From: Cardinalis cardinalis
Lineage: Eukaryota > Chordata > Aves > Passeriformes > Cardinalidae
NCBI GenBank assembly: GCA_014549065.1
Contig: JACDOX010000219.1
Span: forward strand, 1,008,215 to 1,072,214
Direction of reading: 5' to 3'
Length of the DNA: 64,000 nt
Shown: positions 25,041 to 44,747 of the stretch, piece after piece
Numbering within the stretch: the first letter of the stretch is position 1
Layout: each line of letters opens with the position of its first letter
The notes under the pieces: generated by a model
Seen by the model: only the letters and a program-made list of their open reading frames with translations
Told to the model about the DNA's origin: nothing
Database searches by the model: none
Position numbers and translations under genes: made by a program

Positions 25041-25830
25041 TCGTACAGCTGTGGCTCAGTCCCTCACTCTTACGTTTGTGTTTCTTTAATGGGCACACAG
25101 CAAAGCCCCGTTACGTTTCTAGGTTCAAAGGGGAGGGGCAAGTCTGAGGGAGTAGCCCGAGCGGCCAGCGCGGTCACGCGGGCACCGCACGCTGGGCGGG
25201 ACGTGACGCGTGGCGCACGCCGAACGTACGTACGTACGTGATGCGTGTGGGGCGGGCCGGTGCCGCCCGCCGGGAGGGGGAGGGCGCACAGGAGGAAGGA
25301 GGAAGCCGCCATCTTGGAGCGTCGAGTCGCCATAAGGCACCGGGGGAGCGAGAGGATTTTGTACCTGGGCGAGGGGGAGCGCGGCTGGTGGCGGTGAGGA
25401 CGGGCCAGGGCGGGCATGACTCCGTGGGAGCAGGGCGAGGGGGTCGCTGCTGGCGGGCCGCGCCTCGCGGCCTGCGGCGAGAGCGCGGGCCTGAGCGGGG
25501 CCTGGCGGCGCCGCGGGCGGGGCGGGGACGGCCGGATCGGGCCTGGGCGCACCGGGAGCGGCGGGACCGAGGGACCGCGGGGGCGGGGCGGGCCCCGAGC
25601 AGCTCTCGCTCCCCGCCGGCTCAGGCGGCAAACTGCGGCCGCTCCATTGTTCGCGGGCGGGAGGTGTTGGTGTGGCGCAGCTGCGATCGGCGGGCGGCGC
25701 CGGGCCCACGGCTCTGCCCCGGGGCTCCGCACTGCGGCCGGGCTCACCGGGCACACTGAGCACCTCGNGGGCTCCCTTTGTGCCGGGCCCAGCCGATGGA
25801 AACGAAAAGGTCCGAAGCTGATGCCCTGGC
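25040..25830 (+). promoter_or_regulatory. DDX6: CpG-island promoter and first exon of DDX6
   Basis: A strongly GC- and CpG-rich block of about 800 bp with GC boxes and no TATA box, typical of a housekeeping promoter. GCCGCCATCTTGG at 25305-25317 is a good YY1 site in the orientation often seen just inside transcription starts. A consensus donor (GCG|GTGAGG, exon end 25393) is the likely end of a non-coding exon 1, joining the acceptor at 27311-27312 upstream of the start codon. The exact start site is not determinable. Confidence 0.75.
25224..25239. repeat. (ACGT)4 tandem palindrome in the DDX6 promoter
   Basis: Four tandem ACGT units form a 16-bp self-complementary tract with four CpGs, immediately followed by G to give an ACGTG core. 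It is about 70 bp upstream of the likely DDX6 transcription start. Confidence 0.85.
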
Positions 25831-27576
25831 TGGCCGCCCGCGCCCGGACAGCAGAGATATGCGATGGAGGCCCTTTTTTTTCAGTCCGCTGGTTTGCGAA
25901 ATGGTGGCGTCTCTTTTATCGGAAGAGTGAGATTTTTTTGGGTTCTGTGAGACTTGCGGTTTTTTTTTAAACTTGTGTTCTTCTAAAGGATAGTTAGGAG
26001 CGTGTGGGACAGAGGTTTCATTTCCTACGCTATTGGAGAACTCGGCGTTAGTAGTCGGGTCTCATTGGCGTCTCTGGCTACCTTCGTAACTCCTCTGGTT
26101 TTTACGAAGTTAATGGGCAAGGGAAATACCTTTTCGAAGATGCCTTGAAAGTTAACTAGCAGAAAATCCTAGTATCGCAAACTTTGAAATTTTGCTGGAA
26201 GCCAGCCCTGACGCACCTTAAAAGAGCTGGGAAGTCTGAATTCCTTTTCCACTCTCTTGAAATGCTCTTCATTGTGCCTTTTTATTCACTGGGAAGACAT
26301 GCATTTTGTTGTAAATGGCGAGGTTAGGAAGCAGTAGTCTTCTGGTCTTCCCTTTGTGTTTTCCCAAAGCGAGCCAAAAGATTTTGTTTCAACAGATTTT
26401 GGACTAGGGACATTTTGTCTTCCTGGTACCATTGTAAGGAGTCTTTAGCTCTGGTCCATGCTTGCTTTATGTAAGGGGCAGACTTTGTATTGTCTTTCCA
26501 CAGTTTTGCAACCTTTCTGTTACATACAGAGTCAATATTAAGTCATGTGTATGAAATGTTATCTTCCGAGAACCACATAAGTTGTCGCTGACAGCAGGAA
26601 GGTAAGATCACAAGCGGGAAGCTGCATGACCAGCAGTGTTACTGCCTCAGTTCAAGCTCAGTCACTCCGACTCAAAGAGGCAGCTGCTCTCAATTCAGCA
26701 TAATGGTGTTTCGTCACTCTTCTGAATAGCCTTAAATCAATACCCGGTTGAAAACTGGGGGTAAGCTGGTTGAGCTAGCATTTTGGGTTGGAGGAGTGTA
26801 AGCTGCTGTTTTGGGTTTACATAATCTATACTTCCCATTCAAACCGAAAAGGGCAATCAGTGTAATGTAAGGGTTTTGTCAGTTCTAACTGGAATGTCCA
26901 CTCCCTGTGGTAGTCTTGCTTGTCGCAAACTTACGCATAATATTTTTCATGTTTTAGGGCTGGTTGGCTGCATCCTGGAAGTGGGGGAATTTGTGGGGGA
27001 ATTGAAGAGCCATCAAAGCAATTGATACACTTAATGGCTACTTTATGTGAGGGGATAGGTGGTGGAAGGTTGCTGAAAGTACAACTGTTTGGGAAGTTTT
27101 CTTTGGTGTCTAAAGATGTTAGGCAACACTTTCTAGAAAGGCAAAAAAAGCTTGATGCATGTCTTTATAATTATCACTGAGGAAACAAAAAAGCAAGTAC
27201 TGTTGTTGCACACTGCCTGGGAAGAAATTTTTCTAAAATACAAGAGTACACTGATGTGATTTGCATAGACAAAAATCCACATACTAATTGTTACTGTCTG
27301 CTTCTCTTTCAGATTGAAGCAAGTGAATTGTGATATAACTGAACTTCAATAGAGGGCTTTTTTTAAAAAAAAGTTGTTCCACAGTGCATCAGAGCAAGTT
27401 ACTGCTTTACTTTTGAGTGACTTACAGGTGCTTGCCTGCATTGCAATAAAGGACTCATATATTGAGCAAGACTTATTTATCTCTTCATTTTGGAGAGTCT
27501 AATAAACTGTTATTACAGTTTCTGTACTGACTTTCAAAGTTTTGAAGTCTAAAAAGACATCTTTAAAGATAAAAGC

Positions 27577-37385
<9,809 letters not shown>

Positions 37386-37393
37386 ACATGCAG

Positions 37394-38876
37394 GTATGTA
37401 AGTGCCTTGCTGAATAGTGATGTGTTGAATGACAGGAACGTTGTTGATGTGTTGGTGTTACCTCAGGGGAAGAGGGAAACTGATGATGAAAAAGCTCTGA
37501 ATGTGAAAACGCGAGTTTGAAGTAGAATATCAGTGCAAGGAATTCCATGGATGTGCTAAAGGTGGGAGGGGAGGGATGAGTATTTTTTAGTTGTTGTGAT
37601 TGAAATGGTAACCATGTGCTAAGGAGATCAAAAATGGGGAAAAGGGGGAGTGGGGAATGGTTGATGGAGTACTAGTAGCCTAATGAACTCTTTCTGTATT
37701 GCTAAGCTGAAATGAGAAATTGGTGAGGGGCAGAGAGGAAAGTAGTCCTCAGAAAGGTGAGGAGATAAAATGGATAGCTGTGAGAACAGAGCATCAACCA
37801 AAGAGTAAGTGCCTCACCAGCCAGAAGGACTGGGTTCAAGCAAAAAGTGTTGCCTCTTTTGTATCCTTTGGTTCATAGAATTCATGAAGTGAACAAAGTA
37901 GGGAGTGAAGCTGTAATTCATCTTTGCTGCCACTTGAGGTCGTCTGTGTAGTTTCAACAGAAAATGAGGTTTTACTGTTGGAGACTCATCTAAGTGCTCC
38001 CTCTCTAATCATTGTCTCAGGAAAAGCTGCTGAGTTAAGTCCTTTTATAGGAAGATGACTTGCCCTGGACTGCAGTTAAGCTAAATTGGCTGCAGGATGA
38101 TGATCTGACCTAAGATGTCACGCAAGATCCATCACCATACAGTTTGGGCTGAAAATCATTCTTATGTGTACCCTTCTCAGAGGTCAGGAATTAGAAAGAC
38201 AATACCAGTGAAGCTGCTGAAATTCTTTTCAGATGACCAAAGATAAAAAAGTGGCTGTAGAAGCAGACCGCTTGATAGCGTTAAAACGGACCTGTGGTTC
38301 CTTCTTTGAAGTCATCCAGGGACAGCCCTAGATAGTCATACCAAGCTGACTTGAAAGCTTCTGCTTTGATGGTTGAACCTTCTCCATGTCTATAAATAAA
38401 TAGAATACAAAACAGGTAATGAATGTGCAACAGCTTCCTAAGGGGAATGCTGGGACCTTGCCCAGGAGCAGTTTGCTGCTTCCTAGCATACAAGAAACTA
38501 GGAGGTAGTCGTGTTCCATAGGTACGGAAGGGCTTTAGCAGCACCTCTTTCTACAAAGTTGAAATTCGTGTTGAGCTGTTCAATATGCCCTTTGCCTTTT
38601 GAGAGCTGTTTTATAGTTATTGTATGTGATTCATCACTTTGTGTTCTGGTTTTGTATAGAACCGATTTAACTGAGGATGTTGTGGTGGTTTGTTTTATTG
38701 GGTTTTTTCCTGCCTTTTTTCTGTTTTTTGTTTGTTTGTGGGGTTTCTTTGGTTGTTTGTTTTGATTTGTTTTTTTTTGTGTTGTTTGTTTGGTTGGTTT
38801 TGGGGGGTTGTTTTGTTTGTTTGGTTTGATTTTGGTGGTTTTGTTGTTGTTTTGTTTCTTTTTTTTTTTTTTTTAG
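37394..38876 (+). other. DDX6: Intron in the DDX6 3' UTR
   Basis: The last coding exon appears to continue 8 bases past the stop to CATGCAG|GTATGT at 37393/37394. A strong acceptor, a long T-rich tract ending TTTTAG at 38876, opens the terminal exon. A terminal 3' UTR intron is also what I recall for human DDX6. The T/G-rich tract at 38682-38874 forms the 3' end of this intron. Confidence 0.65.
38682..38874 (+). repeat. T/G-rich low-complexity tract
   Basis: About 190 bases consist almost entirely of T and G, dominated by TTTG and TTGG units. The tract ends in a pure T run just before the acceptor at 38875-38876. Confidence 0.85.
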
Positions 38877-41207
38877 GCTTTGATTACACATGCCAGAAGG
38901 TGAAGCCCTATGATCCAGATCTGTGACACATCGTTTCTTTGGGGATACCCTTCTCTTTGTGGGTTTTTCTTCATCTTTTCATTTCGGAACTATGAAGACT
39001 AAAAGAGCTCGGCCTTTTTTTCTCTTTAAATTTGGCAGCAAAGAAGAAAGAAGATAAAAGGAGGAATGACTTTTTGTTTTTCCACTTGTTTGCACTGTGT
39101 GCTGATTGAACATTAGTTGCACTAACTGCTGGTTTTAAATTTTGTTTTCTTTGGGTGGGAGGGTCAGCAAGGGAAGAAGAGAAACCCTGAAAAGAGAAGA
39201 ATCTTGATGAACACGAGCTTGTCTGCTATTTCAAATTCTTTAACCATTGACTGAGTGCATTTCAACTTCTCCCTGGTTACTCATCTGTTTCTTAAGCTAA
39301 AGAGCTTCTTTCTTATTCGTGCAAAGTGCCTTATGCTATGAGACCATTCAGAATACCACCTTTCCAACACAGCCCAAGGAATCGACATCTGTTTTTGGTT
39401 TCAGGTCAAAGTTCCCCTCTCTTCCCCTTCTCCTCCTTCCCATGTAGTCAAGCCCAGGGCTGGGAGGTGAAATGTATTGGTTATTGGTAGTACTCCTTTT
39501 TTTTTTTCCAACTTTTAAATTTTTTTTTTAAATTTTTTTTTATTGGAGGAGTTGATATGCATCTGCAGTTCACCCAAACTGTAAATATCTGTATTTAAAA
39601 TGAAACCAACCTAAAATCTGGGCTGATTAGGTGCAGCATCATAGCTCCAGAAGGAAAGAGTAGCCTGTGATCCTTTGCAGGAGCCATAAGAAAAGCCCTG
39701 TGCTCTAGCAGAACACTAAAGACTGGTTTCCATGAGTCTTCATTAGTAGTTACAGCACTTGATAGGTAGACTTGTTTCAGAGCCATGGCCCTCTTTCTTC
39801 TGGTGCAGTGTGTCCCATAGAAAATCAGATGTGTATATTGTACAAACTTTGTAAATATGATTTTTTTTTCTGTTTGGGTTCATATATAACTTTTTCTTTT
39901 ATGATGAAGGTTGCTGAGGTTAAAGGGATTAGACTGATTATGGGAGCAGCTAAAGATGAGAGGGGCTCAGTTTTCTGCAACACTAAACAATGAGATGTTC
40001 TCTGACCTCTGTGAACTGCAGGCCACCACAAATGTCCCTTGTCAGGGTGGATTTACTCTGGTGCTAGCAACAGTCCTGTACTGCTCGTATGGAAGAGATC
40101 ACTTGTGGGGCTCCAAGACCTCCAAATCCATGGCTCAGCCTTTTGGGAGATGCTCTTTGATTTTCTTTAGAAACTTCAGGAACTTGACAAGCTCTGAAGG
40201 AGTCCATGACCTGTGTTCCACCATGGTGTGAGGGAAATCCAGTGGGTGTCGCTGAGCAGTATACGCGTAAGGTGTGGATTTGGGTTTGAGAGATGATAAA
40301 AAAAAACAGTNTGCGTGCATAAACTGACAGTTCTGGAGCTTTGTGGAATTGATTCACTTCCTGCAGTGCTGCATTTTCTGCCCAGAGTGGCCTCTGTGCA
40401 GAACTGTGAGCAGGTAAGGGCAAACCCCTGTTAATGTCAGAAGCTGCNGGAAGCTGCTTGCCAACTGCTCTTGTTTGCCGTGAGTTGCTGTCTGTCGTTT
40501 CACATTGTATATTGCTGAAAAGTGCTTTCTGGTTAAGTAGTGTTGCTTTAAATTGTGCCCCTCCCAACATGCTTGATGTTTGGCCTGATCTACAGGCAAA
40601 AGGAGTGAGACAAATCAAAAAATTACTCTTTTTTAAATCCCTTTTAGCCTGTTAACCACCACTGTCAGGAGGCACCTGGGTGAATGCAATCCCTTTTGCT
40701 CAGTCATTTATTGCATATACAGATGCTGCACTCACACCATGCTTGCTTACCTTTGAGGCAGGATTTAATTGTCTTAATTTCTCCCCATTTTGACCCTTTT
40801 TTTGAGTTGGAGTACAATAGTTTGGAATCGCAAGGTGGACTAGCCATTCCTTTCCCTGATGATCATAAATAGAAGCCAGGTGCCTCCTGACAACAACTTT
40901 ACAAGATTGAAAGGTTTTTGTGTTCGGGATGTTTTTCTTCTTTTTGTCAGCGGTGACTCCATAATTGTAGCAAATGCTGCACTAGAATACAAACTCAAGA
41001 GCTTGGTCTCTGTGAGCCACATAGCTTATATCTGACTGGCAGGTACTAAATGTAAACTGTTTTGGGGTGCTTTTTGGGGGCGGGGGGTGGGAGCTTCTGG
41101 GTGGTAACTTTGACCAAAAGTAAAATCTTGCTCCTGTACTGCAGCCAGCTTATGATTTTCCAGACAGAGGAGGGATCATTTGAATGCAACAAAGACATGA
41201 AAATGTA

Positions 41208-41213
41208 AATAAA
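41208..41213 (+). terminator. DDX6: Candidate proximal poly(A) signal in the DDX6 3' UTR
   Basis: AATAAA within GTAAATAAATTTTGTA. It would shorten the 3' UTR by about 2 kb and remove the T/G-rich tract at 41537. Confidence 0.4.
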
Positions 41214-41536
41214 TTTTGTATCTCACCAGGGCATGCACATGTAACAAGAACAGGATAGCAATGTCAAGTCGGGTGTGTGTGCTCTGCATGGATTTGTGGT
41301 AGGTTAGCCTGGTGCCATGCATTGATGGTCCCTCTTGAAGCACAGAACTTTTGAAAGTATTACTTTAAAATTGGCCTCTCATTGAGGAATGGCACTTACC
41401 TAAACTATCGGGGGCACCATTTTTAGGTAGCTTCTTGTCAAGGAAGAAGCAGCCTATTTTTGGTGCTAGTAGGCTATCTCAAACAGATGCGATCTTGCAA
41501 ATGGAAAGATGCTCCAGAAGACTAGGATAATCCTAG

Positions 41537-41737
41537 TTTTTATTTTTTTTTGTTTGTTTTTTTTTTTTTTTTTTTTGGTTTTTTTGTTGTTTGTTTTTAT
41601 TTTGGGGGGGTTGTTGGTGTTTTTTTTTGTTTGGTTTTTTTTTGTTGTTGTTTTTTCTTCCCCTTTTTTTTTTTTTTGTTTGGGGCTTTTGCTTGTTTTC
41701 GGTTATTTTGGTTTGGGGTTTTCTTGGTTGTTTTGTT
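41537..41737 (+). repeat. U/G-rich low-complexity tract in the DDX6 3' UTR
   Basis: About 200 bases are almost only T and G with long T runs. In the mRNA it would be a U/GU-rich element, a class bound by CELF and HuR-type proteins. Any binding is inference. Confidence 0.8.
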
Positions 41738-43253
41738 CCCTACCAAAGAGTAAGGAGTGTGTATAAATCTTGGCTTCCTGAGATTTCTTGTGAGCTCCAG
41801 TTTTTGCTGGTTATCAGCCTTTACAGATGGATTAGTCAGAACTTTCAGTGATGAGCCCTAGGTCAAATACTTCCTCTGACAAAGTTGATGAGAATGAGGA
41901 CCTGATGTGTTCTGCATTCCTTTTTTGTTGGAAGTCTGAAAGTGTCACTCTGAGTGTCTGAAATGGAGTTTCACAACTGGATGAGGTGGCTGTGAAGAAG
42001 GAATCTTCAGCCACTTGAGAGAACCTGTAGGCCAGTCTCTGGGTGTCCACTCGTCAGGTGGGCGCTGTAGCTGCTGGAGGCCTTTTCCCAAAGGGGAGGG
42101 GGGTGGGTTGGTCTCAAATACATGTTTCAATTTCCAGAATGAGATGGGAGCATCTTTCCTTGCCCTCTGTGACTGTTTTTGTGGGTAAGAACAGGGAAGC
42201 TCAACATGAATTCATGTTGTGTTATATGGTAGTATCAAATCATCTCATTCTGATCTTCTGTTTATTTTTATTTGGGATGGGGGGGAGGGTGTCTGCTCCA
42301 AGGATTTAAAAATGCTTCAAACACTTTTTTCTTTACAAATGACTGATAGGACACAAAACTGAGCAGATGGCTGTCTTGCCTCAGTTTCTGTAAGAGAGGT
42401 TACAAAGCTGTCATGCCACATCTCTTGAGCTGCTGTTGTGGTGGTTCTTGCCCTGATGCTGAACTTCGTAATGCTGCTGGGGCTGCTGGTCGTTACTTCC
42501 TGAGAACAAAGTGAATTTTGTTCCCAGACACTCCAGCAGTACAGCTACCATGGTAGAGGTTGGGCAGCTGTAGTCCCTGCAGGGAGTTTTCTGCTTGCTG
42601 TGAACTTCTGGTCCATCTTTTTGAATCACAGTTTATCTTTGTAATCAACCAGGTCTCTGACCAAAGAGCATGCATCTGAACTTAACAAGAAGGCTTTGGC
42701 AGATTATCCTGTAGGCTTTGCTCAGTTCATCACTGCATTGCTAAAATGCCTCTGCGTGGAAGCATTGTTAAATTCTGCTGTAGACAAGTTTGGGAGGAGT
42801 GGAGGGGGGGTGGGGGGAGGGGAGTAGGGATGTCTTTATTAAGATACAGCCTTGCTGTATTTTAACCAGTAATTTTGGGGAAGGGGTGTCAGGAGAAGAA
42901 AATAGTCGCTGTTCCCCTTATCGAAAGAAACTGGAACTTCTATTTCAAGAAAAAAAATATTTGCAATTCAAGTGGAGTGTCATAATCCAGTAGACCCTAG
43001 ACAAGGGGTTGCTATTCTAACTGTAAACCAGCAAACAATATGGTCTAGTCCTTCTAAACAGTCAAGGGAGGGAGGGGAAAATTGGCTTTCTGTTAAATTG
43101 GCAATTGGCAAACTCTCCAGTGGAGCTCAGATTTTTTTGAGAATGTGTTTTCTCTGGCTTTGTATGTGTTGCAGCACTGACTTGTGAAGAGCTTCATGAG
43201 TTGTGAGTGCAAAAAAGATGAATGGAAAAATCCTGATTTTGTTAATTAAACTC

Positions 43254-43259
43254 AATAAA
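43254..43259 (+). terminator. DDX6: Candidate DDX6 distal poly(A) signal AATAAA
   Basis: Canonical AATAAA followed by a T/G-rich stretch (TTCTGTTTTTTTC) about 25 bases on. Its position fits a full-length DDX6 3' UTR. Confidence 0.65.
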
Positions 43260-43739
43260 AGCTCCCTGGAAGTCCCATTCGTTCTGTTTTTTTCATTTAA
43301 CTCTGCTGAGTGAAAAACATGCTGGTGTCCTTATAGAGACTCATGGTCTGCATTGGATGCAACAACCTTTGGAGAGAAGCCTCGAGAAAAGGAGGCTCAC
43401 AATAAAATGAGCTATGTCCATGAGAGGACATCCTTTTTCTGCACAGACCCTCCACATGGCAGCTGTTTTTTCCAGGGTCGAATGCTCCACAGTCTTGTTT
43501 CCTCAAGACTAGAAGACTGCATGGCATCTCGTTGCAGTGCCAAGTTAGCTGCTGCTTTGACTATGAGAATTTCTGCAAGGGGCCAGAGGAGCACTGCAGA
43601 TCCTGCTGGGCCTGTCCCCTCATATCTTTCATCGAGTCATCCTGACTTCTGCCTTGCTGGCTGTTTGTGCTGCGGATGACGTTGTGTGTGCTGTGGTTCT
43701 GGTGGTTGGAAAGAGTCTTTTAAAGATGCTTTAAAAATC

Positions 43740-44240
43740 ACCAGCAAGGAGTTGGCAAAAGCAGGTTTAATGTAAAAGTGAAAGCAGGGCAAAGTTCAGT
43801 GGCAAGGTTCACTCTGCTGTGGCCTAGATGGTTAAAGCACACAGGGTGAAAGCAGGCTCCATCCAGTCTAAAACCAAAATCAACCCAAAATTATCGACAT
43901 GGATGCTGGGGGAGAAGGGCCAAAAGAGTAAGGATAGGAATGGATAAGTGGAATTACAGGGTTCAGAGTCCACCCCCCTGCTCAGCTAGGCCCTGGACTT
44001 CACCAGTGGTTTATGCATAAAGGTTTACCAGCAAACCTAACAGCACTTAATTGATAGCTTAAGTTAAACAATTTAACAAAAGATTAATACGGAATTTACC
44101 ATAACAGTAACTAAGTACTTCAGATTGCAAACAAGGTCCCACTTTGAGCAGTGCCTGGGGCACTGGAGCAGTAAAAATGTACAGTTGCAATGAAATTAAA
44201 TACTGCGTAAGTACATAAATGCTGAATGTGTTCTGATTTG
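43740..44240 (-). mobile_element. Possible LTR-like interspersed repeat
   Basis: Intergenic between DDX6 and VPS11. Phrases such as GGTTTAATGTAAAAGTGAAAG and the following few hundred bases look to me like solo LTRs common in songbird genomes, in reverse orientation. I see no target-site duplication or coding remnant, and the limits are approximate. This is recognition from memory only. Confidence 0.35.
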
Positions 44241-44429
44241 CTGGGGTTACATTGAAACTAACTTACACATGTATTCAAAGGTATAGCTTTATTAATATAT
44301 TTACTGTGTTCCTTTTGTTAAGCCAAGAAGTTTAATCTGTGACAACACAGATAATTAATCATATTGCTGAGCTCACAGCAAATATCCAGATTTCATTAGT
44401 TCTTATCCATATTTAAAGGTCAAGCCTTT

Positions 44430-44472
44430 TTGTATATACTGTTAATTGTATATACAATTATTTTGTATATAC
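44430..44472. repeat. Three direct copies of TTGTATATAC upstream of VPS11
   Basis: Exact copies of the 10-mer start at 44430, 44446 and 44463, spaced 16-17 bases. They lie about 280 bp before the VPS11 start codon in AT-rich DNA. Function unknown. Confidence 0.8.
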
Positions 44473-44669
44473 TATTATTTATTTCCCGTTGGAGAGAGGC
44501 AAATTAAAAAGATTATATATTCTATACTGTAATGCAAAAATATTACTGTAAAATGACTCATTTAAGGTTGGTGGCACCGTTCTAAGTTTTAAATTCCCAG
44601 CAGGCTCTGGGATTTTTTTCCAGTACGTATGTTCAAAATTCAGTTTTTAAATGTCTTGGCACGGCAGCT

Positions 44670-44747
44670 GCCCCACCCGCGCATGCGCCACCCGAGGGGC
44701 GGGGACTCAGGTCACGTGAGGGGCGGGCGCGCGGGGTCGGCCCCAAC
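44670..44747 (+). promoter_or_regulatory. VPS11: VPS11 promoter with NRF1, GC-box and CLEAR-type elements
   Basis: A palindromic NRF1 site GCGCATGCGC is at 44679-44688, a GC box GGGGCGGGGA at 44696-44705 and an E-box GTCACGTGAG at 44711-44720. The E-box matches the CLEAR consensus GTCACGTGAC in 9 of 10 bases; TFEB and TFE3 bind such boxes in lysosomal genes. A CpG island runs on through exon 1. All sites lie within 70 bp of the start codon, with no TATA box. Site identity is by consensus; occupancy is inference. Confidence 0.7.

Larger units (their letters stand above)
38877..43290 (+). other. DDX6: DDX6 3' untranslated region, terminal exon
   Basis: A non-coding stretch of about 4.4 kb with no supported gene, ending just after an AATAAA at 43254-43259. 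The length agrees with the long 3' UTR known for DDX6. An internal AATAAA at 41208-41213 could give a shorter isoform. Open frames inside it are short and look like chance. Confidence 0.65.

Noticed and set aside
25070..25763. Long open frames on both strands in the DDX6 CpG island (173-228 codons)
   Set aside because: Extreme GC content suppresses stop codons. The translations are Ala/Arg/Pro/Gly low complexity and the region is a promoter.
40064..40618. 184-codon minus-strand frame in the DDX6 3' UTR
   Set aside because: It contains undetermined residues from N calls, has no recognisable domain and lies in a known long 3' UTR.
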